From: Rhodeus uyekii
Lineage: Eukaryota > Chordata > Actinopteri > Cypriniformes > Acheilognathidae
Assembly (NCBI GenBank): GCA_037043235.1
Contig: JAWRVZ010000074.1
Coordinates: 1,015,501-1,079,500, forward strand
DNA: 64,000 bases
Reading direction: 5' to 3'
The translations under genes and the position numbers were made by a program. A model generated the notes under the pieces. That model was not told the DNA's origin. It did not search any database and saw only the letters and a list, made by a program, of their open reading frames with translations. Below, piece by piece: positions 54,784 through 64,000 of the stretch (within the stretch, counting starts at the first letter, position 1; every line of letters starts with the position of its first letter).

Positions 54784-54960
54784 TGCGAGTGCGTGGCTTC
54801 GAGTGTGCTTGAGTCATGCGTTCTCCTGTTTGTGAAGTGTCTTGTGTGGGGGGCATGGTGTTTGGATCCTGACACTATGGTTTAGTTCTGTTTCGGGACT
54901 CAGGTGTAGACTTGAAAAAAAAGCTTTTGTCCCCATTGCGGTTTAAATCACGGGACCGGA

Positions 54961-57499
54961 CACCAGTAATTTTGCCAAGATATCTCTTATTTATTTTTTA
55001 TATGTCAAGACATAGGAGAGAAAGATAGTATGCTGGATAGGTGGTCTTCATTCCGGCTTTCTCTGCTTCTTTGTAGTATATATTGGATTTTCTATATACT
55101 GCTGGAGGAACAGCTGGCATTACCAGAGGAACAACTGGCTTCTTTTGAAAATTACTGACATTACCAGAGGAACAGTTGGTTTATCAAAAGTGATCCTCAA
55201 TGGGCCCCTAACATAAACATATCATGTGAGCCTCCATGTCCTGTAAACAACTAAAATACACATTCCTGTGCTTGTATAACACTCACACATTTGTTCATGG
55301 AGAATGCAATCTAGAAACATAATGCAAAAAAATATTAATTAAAACAATACAGATACATTATAAAACTGATTATGAATACTAATAGAGAAAAAAGTATTAA
55401 GTAATGCAATTTATGTCTTCAGAGGTAACAATAAGCAAAAACGAGGTAACAAGATGGGTCAGGTTACACAATAGACAGCACATGGCACAAGAAACACACA
55501 TATCTTGTTACCTTGTTATTGGTTGATTTCCCCCACCTGTCTTCCCTCATTTACTGCCTTGTTTGTTCTCTATTTATTCTCACTGTGTTTTCTGTCCTGT
55601 GCTAGATCGTCGTCATTTGTTGCATCCAAGTCAAGTCAAAGACAAGACTTGGTTTCCCTCTTGGGGTAGTTTTGTTTGAGGTTTTTGTTTGTTTTAGTTT
55701 ATCACTAATAAAATCCCTTCTCTCTGCATCATTGAGTCCTAGCTTCCCTTCAACCCCAATCCTGATACAAATGTAATACAATGCATTAAAAAGCAAACAC
55801 AATTAATGCAAAGCATTTTCTTTTCCATTTAGTGCACTTCAACAAGATTTGTGTGTCAAAATTGTAAGAATTATGTCATTTTACTCTTATTCCTAGACTT
55901 AAGAATAAGTGTGATTCAAAAAGGTTCCTAAGTGTTCCTAGGTCTCAGTTCTTACATTTTTGTGCTGTAGAGGTTTTCTAAACTAGTTAAGAGTAGCAAG
56001 AGAGAAGACCACACACTTTCCAATGAAGATATAATGTATTGGAGTTATGTATATGACATGATGAATGAGAAAACAAAACAGGATTAACCTTAAAGGTATT
56101 CTTTTTGTGATTGACTTTGTAAGAAATTTAATAATTACGCCCACTCTACAAATTAATGCTCTGACTGGAGTAATGAAACTAATGATTTTTAGAAAATGGA
56201 AAAATGCAGCTCTTAAATAGTACTAACCACATGCAACATGCATTGTTGTTATTTCACTTAAACAATCAAAATATGAGTAAATTATATTTCTTTAGAGATA
56301 TTAAAATATGAAGGAAGAATAAATCACTAAAAGTAGCGAAGGAATTTGTTATACATATATATATATATACATAGAAACATTTTTTGTCAAAAAAGGCAAA
56401 CTGTAGCTACAGGTGTTAGGGGAAAAAAAATCTCACAGGAAAAACACTACATTGACAACAGCAAAATTAGGTGTTAATATTTCACTGGTATATTTTGCAT
56501 GATTGGTTTTGCGTTGTTTTTTTCATAATATCTTTGCATGGCTTGCTTGAATGAATATCTGTTTCATTCTGTTGTCACAAACAAAGAGTATCGTTAGTTC
56601 TGACTGGTCACGGTGGTCAAGTTTGCAACAGTTGACTATCAGCTGATCCACATCTACATGCAGGAACACAACACTATATATAAATTCAACAATAGGGCCA
56701 TTCATTATCATCAGCAGTTTATTGTGCTGCTCAAGAGATAATTACCCTCCTCCATCCCCAGCTCCTCCTGTTGTCCAGTCAGGATTTGGCCTTCTGATAT
56801 TTCTCTTCAAATTAGACTAATTTTCTAAAATTATCATGTTACATTAAGTTGTCATTAAGAGCATTATTTTATTCAAATACCTTATGTTGGCTCTGTTCTG
56901 TTTAAGCTAAGGGGGTTATCGCTTCTCTTCTTGCTCTTATCCATGCTAGGTTGTAATTTTACTATAGGCTGGTAAACACTCTTGGCCACTACTCAATGGC
57001 AGTTAGTTGATTTTCCAACTGATATTCAAACTATGTGGATAAAGCAAGCCACTATTATGAAGCCACATGCTCTGCTGCGACGACACGTCTGTGAAAACAA
57101 ATTTCCCGTTAAGGGACAATAAAAATCTATCTATCTATGAGGATTGCAAACTTCCCTGATCCATTGATGGATCTCATGATGGAACTCATGTTGCTCATAT
57201 TTCTCAATTGGAAATAAGACATATCAGTCAAAATTCTATTGATTATGTAGCATCAATACTAATTTGTGAAAATTCTGCATAATGCTGATCTATTTAAAAA
57301 AAGTAAATATTAAAGCTTCAGTTAAATTATTTTTTTATAATTACATTATGTGATTGATTGTTGCTTTGAATTCACCCTTTCAGGTTCACTAAAATATGTT
57401 CTAAAATAACAATCACATAAAAATAGCAAGAATTTTTTTAACTTGCGTGCGAAAGGGTTAATTGACTTGGTGTTATACTGTGATTAATTAAGTGTTGAG
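54961..57499. other. No gene recognised; LTR-like and LINE-tail scraps
   Basis: The segment 55510-55770 looks like the second half of an LTR (TATTTATTC, CTAATAAAATCCC as polyadenylation signal, end CCTGATACA), plus strand, without a duplication. The segment 57085-57136 is a fish LINE-type tail (AAATTTCCCGTTAAGGGACA, then (TATC)n-like). The remainder is AT-rich and featureless. Confidence 0.45.
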
Positions 57500-57504
57500 A
57501 AGAG

Positions 57505-57826
57505 TGTTACAGTTATGGGTACATGATGTGGTTTGGAAGGATTATGCTTGCAGGTCGCGAGCGTTCAGGCAGGACCGGCGGTTCTGCCGCAAAGGTTCAG
57601 TGTCGGCCGGTGAGACGACGACAACACAAAGGACAGCAAACACACCAGGATTAAATAGGGAACACATGAGGAGAGGTAACGAGCAGAAACAGCTGGAATA
57701 AATTAAGGGAACCGAGGGAACAAGATGAGAGGGGTTTCACAATCACAAGACACAACAAAGGGGCAGTGTCAGAGCTTTGTCAACCAACACACCAGAAACA
57801 CAAACTGAGGTGACATAACCCTGACA
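57505..57826 (-). mobile_element. LTR-like element, about 322 bp
   Basis: Minus strand begins TGTCAGGGTTATGTCACC, close to the start of the 10167-10947 LTR, and ends ACTGTAACA. The flanks (AAGAG and CCTTA) do not match, so one end may be lost. It directly adjoins LINE family C sequence at 57831. Confidence 0.5.
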
Positions 57827-57830
57827 CCTT

Positions 57831-58775
57831 AGAGCTTCTGTGACTGATAATAATGTCTTATTTGAATGGCCCTTCTTAAAGCCAGACTGCTTGTCGTCCA
57901 ACTGGTTATTCTGTGAGAGAAAGGATGATGCCTGGTTAAAAATAACATGCTCAATAATTTTTTATATGAATGCTAGGAAAGAGAGGTCTGTTATTATCAA
58001 CAAGTGCTGTGTTTAATGTGGTTTTTTGAGCAGTGGGTTTACCAAAGCCTGCTTGAATATGGTAGGGAAGGTTCCCGTGTGAAGAGATGTGTTAATGTGA
58101 GTGAGTGCTAGTAAAAGTGTATGAGAGATGGCTTGTAGAAGGTGTTAGGCGACGGGGTCTAAAGGGCAGTTGGATGGCTGACAAGGAGAAGTTTAGATAC
58201 ATCTACCTCGGTGAGAGGAGAGAAGGTTGAGAAAGGTTTTGATTGCGTCAGTGGTCAGTCTAAGTTCATGTGTGTCTGAAGCTGAGAACTGACAATTCTT
58301 ATAGTTGCTGATAGTTGTTTTGTTAATAAAGAAATGGACAAAATCATTGGCAGTTAAAGAGGTAGAGGGTGGTGATTGAGGGGAAAGAGGAGAGAGTTGA
58401 ATGTTTTGAAAAGTGTACGCGTGTTAGAAGTGCTGTTGATCTTAGTGTGGAAATGCAAAGATTTAGCAGTATGGACATCAGTAGAAAAGGTAGAAAGCAA
58501 GGATTGATAAATACTACTGACGTATTGATAAATACGTCAAATGGGTCCTTTGATTTGTGCCATTTTCTCTCAGCTGCCCCTTGTTTGGTCCAGTCTTCAC
58601 AAAGAACATCATTTAGCCAGGGGTTAGAGGGAGTAGTACTCGCTGGCCTGGAAGAGAGCAGACAGATATTGTCTAGACAAGAAGTTAGAGTGGAACATGA
58701 AGTACATTCACTGCACAAAAAAACACAAAAAAGAGACAGAAAGATTACACACTCCACTAATTCATTCAATGAAAC
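57831..58775 (-). pseudogene. LINE ORF2 linker and RT start (L2-like, family C)
   Basis: On the minus strand, 58769-58550 gives SRPASTTPSNPWLNDVLCED and KQGAAERKWHKSKDP, the linker after the endonuclease in L2-like LINEs. From 58150 to 57840 the frame-broken reading contains LALTHINTSLHTGTFPTIFK and SFLSQNNQLDDKQSGFKKGH followed by LLSVTEAL, the RT fingers. An AT-rich stretch between them is degenerate. The catalytic palm is missing. It breaks off at the LTR-like element on the left. Confidence 0.65.
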
Positions 58776-60266
58776 CCAAGAGAGAGATGAGCCATAAGGT
58801 TACCTTCACAGCAGTTTCACATTACATGGTTTCTTCTTGTTTGCTGCAATATATATATATATATATATATTTCATTCAGAAGCTCTCTCTCCTTTGCTTT
58901 GCTCTCTGTTCCATGCATTCCTCCACATGCTAATTCATATTGGTCACTGTGAGCGTTCACTTCCATTTTACACAGTCTTTTGATGGGCTGGCACACTGAT
59001 TTTAGCCTCCCCAAAACTGCAGCTCCACTTCCTGAGAGATGTGCTATGATAAATATAAAATAGTATTTTAGGACTGGTAACGGTGTGCAACATGTATACA
59101 TGTATGAAAAATAGCATAGAGTGAAGCTCAAACTGTAATGTTGTATAATCTATAAAACTGTGTCTCTTTTCAAGAAATTATTCATCACTTAAATGAAGTA
59201 ATGTTTGGCTCTAAACTTTATATTTAAGCAATAATGGAAAGAAAAATCATAAATAACAATTAATCTTTTAAATATTTTTTATTTACAAAATGGTATGACA
59301 TTTAATGGAGAACAAACTTCTTGTAAAACTGTAAATATCACAAGTTATTTAGAATTAAAAAACACAAGACAGGAGTAGCGAACTTCATCCACTTTAATGT
59401 ATAGTATAAAGTATATAAAGTAATACTTTTTATGTAAATAAAACATATTTTATAAAGTAAAAATATATATATATAAAGTATACTAGCTCAGATTTGCCAA
59501 GATATCACTGTCTGCAATCAAAGGATTGACAGTTTTCATTATGAATGAGTTATTAAAAGAACAAATTATCTGAGCTATAATTTCCAAAATAATTGTATCG
59601 CTCTAGTCACTTTCATTTAGTCGACAAGTGTGTGCTTGCATACCATTTATCTGTTACAGTGATATAACATTTAGTTGCTTTCTAGCATTTTGCAAAATGA
59701 AATACATTATATTGAATTTATAACACATAATGATAAGAGATAAGAAAATACTACCAAAACATCTCTCAATCACAAAAGAAATGAAAATGTTTTATATTGA
59801 CAGACTTGACTCTATTATATACTAGTGGCATGCTGCAGAAATCTGTATCTGTAACAATCTCAAAAATATTTGTATTTGTATTCAGATAGAAACTGAAGTC
59901 GGTGGGACTTCAACCAGTGACTTGAAAAACATTACCCATTTTAAATATAGTTCTGTTCCTTTCATAGATTTAATTTAACATTTTTAGGATTATTCAGCAG
60001 TGTTTCACGATATAATGCTTAAATTTACTCAGCTAACGCTTCACTTAAATGTTTGCTCTGTTGATCCTGCTGTCAGCAGTAAAGCAATGAGAGAGTCCAT
60101 CTTCCATGTTTGTTTCTTCATCCAGTGTGACTCTAGGACAAAATTGAGGCTTAAATTAAACCTACCAGATGATAATTCAACCTACGTTGTTTCAAAGAGG
60201 GCACGTATTAAATCAAAATAAGTTTTTTTTTTAAATAAAGTAAACAGTTTCAAAGAAAATGATAAA
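58776..60266. other. No gene recognised
   Basis: AT-rich with a (TA)n tract at about 58848-58870. No element ends or coding motifs supported. Confidence 0.5.
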
Positions 60267-60268
60267 TA

Positions 60269-60350
60269 CAGTGGGTACGGAGAGTACTCAGACCCATTTC
60301 AATGTTTCACTCTTTGTTATATTGTAGTCATTTGCTTTAAATAAATGGAG
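60269..60350. mobile_element. Tc1-like terminal fragment
   Basis: After TA, CAGTGGGTACGGAGAGTACT followed by CAGACCC and TTTCACTCTTTGTTATATTG is the terminus of a common fish Tc1/mariner-type repeat as I recall it. The other end and any transposase are absent. Confidence 0.5.
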
Positions 60351-60424
60351 AAATAAGTATAAATAATGCTACTTACTTTATTTAAAAATATATATAATTT
60401 GTTTATCTGGTTTCTGGTTTTAAC

Positions 60425-61616
60425 TTTATTTACATAGCGCATTTTACAATACAGATTGTTTCAAAGCAGCTTTACAGTGGTCACAGGAAAACAATATAAA
60501 CAAAGTTTGTTTGGCTGAACAGCAGCCTTAAAAGAGCAGGCGAATTAATACAATCGAAGAATATTAAGTGTTAAGTTTCCCCAACTGAGCAAGCCATAGG
60601 CGACAGTGGCAAGGAACCAAAACTCCAGCAGGTGATGGAATGAATGAAGAATGGAATGGAAAAAAAAAACCTTGGGAAAAACCAGGCTCAGTCGGGGGAC
60701 TCTTGCCAACAGCCAAACAGTACATGATTTTTATATTGACCACAATTCAAGTCCAATATTAAGTCCAATTTGGTCCGGTTGGCTCATGATCGTCACAGGG
60801 GAGGGTTTAGTAGAGTCACGGTCTCCGCAGACACTTCAGGGCAGTGCTGTGCTCGTGTCCAGGTGTAGGTCCTTCATCAGATCTGGATACGGCCCGGATC
60901 CGGCTGACCATGGTAACCTCAGAATAAACAGAGACTAATATCAGCATAGATGCCATTCTTCTTCTGATGTAACGAGTACATCAGGTGTTATGGGAATGTT
61001 CCCGGTTCCGGCTGACCTAAATTATGCAGCCTAACAATCATTTTACATAATTTCGATTAAAAATGTATGTACTGTATAATGTGTTATGTGTATGCCAGGT
61101 TGAAGAGGTGTGTTTTTAGTCTAGATTTAAATTGACAGAGTGTGTCTGCTTCCCGAACTGTATTAGGAAGACTCTTCCAGAGTTTAGAAGCTAAATAGGA
61201 AAAGGATCGACTGCCAGCAGTTGAATTTGATATTATAGCTGGTCAGTATTTTGGGATCACAATAGACGTGAAGGACTGTAATGTGTTAAGAGATCGCTCA
61301 AGTACTGTGGAGCTAAACCATTTAATGCTTTGTAAGTAATTAGCAAGATTTTAAAATGTATTCGTTGATTAATAGGAAGCCAGTGCAGGTTTGACAGAAC
61401 TGGGTTAATATGCTCATACTTCCTAGTTCTAGTAAGAACTTGAGCTGCTGCGTTTTGGACCAGCTGGAATTTGTTTATTAAACGTGCAGGGCAACCACCT
61501 AGTAGAGCATTACAATAATCTAGCCTTGAACTCATGAACGCATTAACTAACTTTTCCGCAGAATGCCGTTTTACAGATGCTAGAAATGTGGCTTCGAAAT
61601 GAAAAATTGGTGTCAA
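60425..61616 (-). pseudogene. 5'-truncated LINE copy (family A, A4)
   Basis: Minus orientation. The frame 61616-61257 gives LVNAFMSSRLDYCNALLGGC, then KFQLVQNAAAQVLTRTRKYE and LHWLPINQRIHFKILLITYK, ending LLTHYSPSRLL. This is the post-RT region of the 40-kb LINE. It continues, frame-damaged, to NLAYT-like sequence near 61095. The 3' UTR then runs to the tail near 60425 (AAGCTGCTTTGAAACAATCTG in reverse). This copy preserves the uninterrupted CATAACACATTATA sequence into which DIRS copy E inserted elsewhere. Confidence 0.85.
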
Positions 61617-61894
61617 AGAGCAAATGATTGTTTCATGTTAAAATTACTTGAAATTGTCTTTGACTTCACTTGATATTTACATTTTGAAATAATGTTTCAA
61701 TCAAACATCCAATCAAACAGGACTTTCACTTCCCACTTCACAACCCACTTCCCATCATACTTTGTGCAGGGCTGAATTTGGAGAATTGAAATTATATGTT
61801 GAAATTAAGTGTTATTTTATATACTTTTTGGAGAGATTTGTTCATTTTTAATGTTGTATTATGTTGGTATTTAAACGTTTATGTTATTTTAATG

Positions 61895-62225
61895 CAGGTT
61901 TTGGACCCCTTCTCTTCTCCATACACACCACATCATACAGGCACACAATATCTATTATCATTCTAATGCCAATGACACACACAGCTCTACATATAATTTC
62001 AAACAGATGATCCCTAAGTCCCAAGCAGACTGGACGTTTGAGTATAGATGAAAGGCTCACCTGCAGTTCAACCTGGCAAAGACAGAGCTTCTCGTCTTCC
62101 CTACCAATCTTTCTGTGCAGCATCACTTCGCCTTTACCCCATCTTAGAGTAATCTTTAAGGACAAACTGACCAAAGATAGCTGCAGCACATCTGATGTCA
62201 GTTGGGGTTCAATCTTCAACTGACT
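61895..62225 (+). pseudogene. LINE RT fragment (L2-like, family C)
   Basis: The sequence reads FGPLLFSIHTTS, then, after loss of the YADD box, RLTCSSTWQRQSF in one frame and FNLAKTELLVFPTNLSVQHH in another. The latter is the common L2-like motif LNLSKTELLVFP. It lies between RT motif 5 and the thumb. Both ends are truncated and frames are broken. Confidence 0.55.
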
Positions 62226-62679
62226 GGAAGGAGCCACCAGTGACTTGTCACGTGACCTGCCAGTGGCTGGTGGCAGCTTTCGGTCTCAACCTGGCAAGTA
62301 ATGGGACCTGTCTACCTTGGCAAGTGGTTTAAGAAAACATTAACTTTTGAAATTTTTTTTCTTTGAGTTTCTCCATCTGTAGCTCTGGTAATTACATTAA
62401 TTTATGCCCAGGCATATGACCAGGCATATGATCAAATTACTCATTATGTTCTTAAACATGATTGGACTTTTTGAGAATTTGATAGTTTTTTCTGGTTGCT
62501 TAATGAGCTTCGCTGCTGCTCCATCCAGCTAAAGCAGCGAATATAACGCATTCCCTCTTACTCTTTCTGCAAATAAATATATTATTTAATTATTACGGGT
62601 ATAATTTTATGAACCTACTGTATTCTTTCACCCCTATGTTCACTCCTACATATCCACACACCTACCAGAAACCTTTGAT
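62226..62679. other. No gene recognised
   Basis: AT-rich DNA between two LINE scraps. Possibly more decayed LINE, but not readable. Confidence 0.4.
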
Positions 62680-62779
62680 CAATCAATGAGCGATGATTCC
62701 TTGTCAAGATCTAAAAGACCACTGAAAACACATCTCTTCCATGAGCACCTAACATGACACACACCACTCCACACCTCAC

Positions 62780-62820
<41 letters not shown>
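62680..62820 (+). mobile_element. LINE family C 3' end scrap with A-run and (TA)n
   Basis: The peptide RPLKTHLFHEHLT followed by a stop (to about 62755) is the ORF2 C-terminus also found in reverse at 1715-2025. An A15-like run and a (TA)n tract (about 62795-62818) follow and replace the 3' UTR. Confidence 0.6.
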
Positions 62821-62824
<4 letters not shown>

Positions 62825-62825
62825 G

Positions 62826-63030
62826 ATTGTAGCTTTCTAACTTATCAGATATAGCTTTCCAACCGTGTTGGATATAGCTTTCCAACCTTGTTGGATATAG
62901 CTTCCCAACCTTGTTGGATATAGCTTCCCAACTTGTCAGATATAGCTTTCGTAGCTTCCCAACTTGTCAGATATAGCTTCCCAACCTTGTTGGATATAGC
63001 TTTCCAACCTGTCGGCTATAGCTTTCCCCC
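62826..63030. repeat. 23-bp minisatellite, about nine units
   Basis: The unit GTTGGATATAGCTTCCCAAC plus CTT repeats with a 23-bp period (for example at 62871, 62894 and 62917). Variants have TTGTCAGATATAGC. Each unit has complementary GTTGG and CCAAC arms and could fold into a small hairpin. Confidence 0.85.
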
Positions 63031-63575
63031 CAGTCCGTTGATTTGCCAAGCCAAATAAAGACGCTACTCGTAAATAAATGAAATCGGTTTAATAGAGAAT
63101 CAAAAGAACTCTGAGCTCAGGATTACTGGACCACAATGCCAAAAGCTGACATCTGGGCAGTCCAGAATGTCTTACAAGCATATGCAAACAGTTTATATAT
63201 TCTTGACTTTCAGTTCCTCCCTCGAGTCCACCTCTCCATACAGTGACTGTTGTCAGGTAGATTTCTTCTTTGGTTACATCATAGCAATCAGCAATCTGCA
63301 CACAAGAATGCAAGAACTCCCTTTCCCCATCCCTTTCTATCTGTAACTTTTCTGGTAAACAGATAGCATCAACAGTTACAGCCTTGGACTTTTCACCGAG
63401 TGCATTGTCCTTTGTTTTAGACAGGAAAGATTTGTTACAGAATTAAAACAGTAACTTATGTTAGAACAGAACACAATTAACATGTAAATACAATTTGGAA
63501 CATTTTAAACTATCATTAGAAATAAGCACGTCAACACAATTTCTAACATTTTAAACTATATTTTCCTTCAATATA
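63031..63575. other. No gene recognised
   Basis: The segment 63040-63080 contains CCAAATAAAGACGC, which could be a polyadenylation-type signal of a repeat. I see no gene. Confidence 0.4.
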
Positions 63576-63577
63576 TA

Positions 63578-64000
63578 CAGTGATACCTCGATTTACGAGC
63601 GACTTGGCATACGAGCAAATCGGTGTACGAGCATGGAGGGTCGTATCGGTGTACGAACATTGTCTCGGTGTACGAGAAAAAAATTCCCTCACCCATGCAC
63701 AGTTTTGCGTCGAAAAGATCCCTTTATCACCCCTTAACTCGTTCATTCTCTCAGTGTCTCTCAGTGTCTCTCAGTATTGGTGCATCATTCACCACAGTGC
63801 ATTATTTTATAAGTTGTTGTGAATATGATTACATGTGAATATGATGAAACTTTATTAATGGAGCATGTTACCAACACCACACATTGCATACTAATGAGAC
63901 TCACGTGTGTTCACAGTCCAACGCACCCAATGACGTTCTTAAAGGGCCATACACTTTTAGAGAGCAGCATACTATTACAGTTATAACTCTGTACAGATCA
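63578..64000. mobile_element. Tigger-like element entering from the window edge
   Basis: After TA, CAGTGATACCTCGATTTACG begins a terminus related to those at 15863 and 32614. Repeated GTGTACGAG motifs and a CTCTCAGTGT triplication (about 63750-63775) follow. From about 63845 it matches 31200-31340 (TTTATTAATGGAGCATG, CTCACGTGTGT, TCTTAAAGGGCCATACAC, TAACTCTGTACAGATCA). It runs off the right end of the window. Confidence 0.65.

Larger units (their letters stand above)
53580..54960 (+). mobile_element. LTR-like sequence interrupted by a retroposon
   Basis: The segment 53580-53644 (TGTCAGAGTTCTGTC through GTGACAGAGCCCTCACACTG) matches the 5' end of the solo LTR at 10167-10947. About 1.14 kb later, 54785-54960 (GCGAGTGCGTGGCTTCGAG, TTTAGTTCTGTTTCGGGAC) resembles the next section of that LTR. 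The sequence between is therefore an insertion. The LTR 3' end was not found. Confidence 0.55.

Noticed and set aside
58344..58797. Two overlapping frames of about 140 codons on opposite strands
   Set aside because: The minus-strand one contains LINE linker sequence and is a LINE fragment. The plus-strand one is its antisense shadow.
62826..63030. CRISPR-like array
   Set aside because: The 23-bp units are directly adjacent with no unique spacers, so it is a minisatellite in eukaryotic DNA.

Overview
This window looks like a transposon-packed, gene-free stretch of a teleost fish nuclear genome, probably a cypriniform or near relative. The reasons are the DIRS-type tyrosine-recombinase retrotransposons, a CR1/L2-type LINE whose ORF1 carries an esterase domain, Tigger, hAT and PIF/Harbinger DNA transposons, long TA microsatellites, and LINE tails ending in short tandem units typical of fish. 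I found no convincing host protein-coding gene, no functional tRNA or rRNA gene and no CRISPR array. Every recognisable protein belongs to a mobile element.

Layout. 0.4-1.5 kb holds a small GC-rich element with two near-identical 155-bp direct repeats and a primer-binding-site-like motif. 2.4-5.7 kb is a broken DIRS element (copy A) with inverted termini, an internal complementary region and an internal deletion that joins its reverse transcriptase (RT) to its recombinase. 8.5-9.4 kb is another DIRS remnant (B). 10.2-11.4 kb has two solo LTR-like elements. 11.7-15.1 kb is a 5'-truncated LINE whose 3' UTR is interrupted by DIRS copy C. 15.3-16.8 kb is a Tigger/hAT cluster. 18.5-20.5 kb holds a solo LTR, a Tigger-like element and Harbinger transposase debris. 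20.9-23.6 kb is a degenerate second LINE (Rex1/CR1-like). 24-32 kb has MITEs, solo LTRs and LINE pieces. 32.2-35.1 kb is a nest: a Tigger transposase gene split by a 1.28-kb hAT element (perfect 8-bp target-site duplication), which itself contains a Tigger end and a tandem tRNA-Ser-like sequence. 36.9-37.6 kb is DIRS fragment D.

The centrepiece is 40.0-51.2 kb, a nearly full-length LINE (ORF1 intact; ORF2 with two stops and one homopolymer frameshift) whose 3' UTR is split by a 6.27-kb DIRS element (E) on the minus strand. The RT/RNase H and tyrosine recombinase frames of E are open. Its termini and internal complementary region agree with the circular-intermediate model down to a shared AAC triplet, which also lies at the ends of copies A and C and in uninterrupted LINE copies. 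Only its gag-like frame is clearly broken.

Beyond this, 51.7-53.4 kb is a diverged tandem repeat, and 53.6-54.8 kb is a TATC-tailed retroposon-like unit encoding an unfamiliar single-pass membrane protein. The rest (57.5-64 kb) is LTR, LINE, Tc1-like and Tigger fragments plus a 23-bp minisatellite. Boundaries and family names were judged by eye from copies inside the window and from known motif patterns. No database search was possible.
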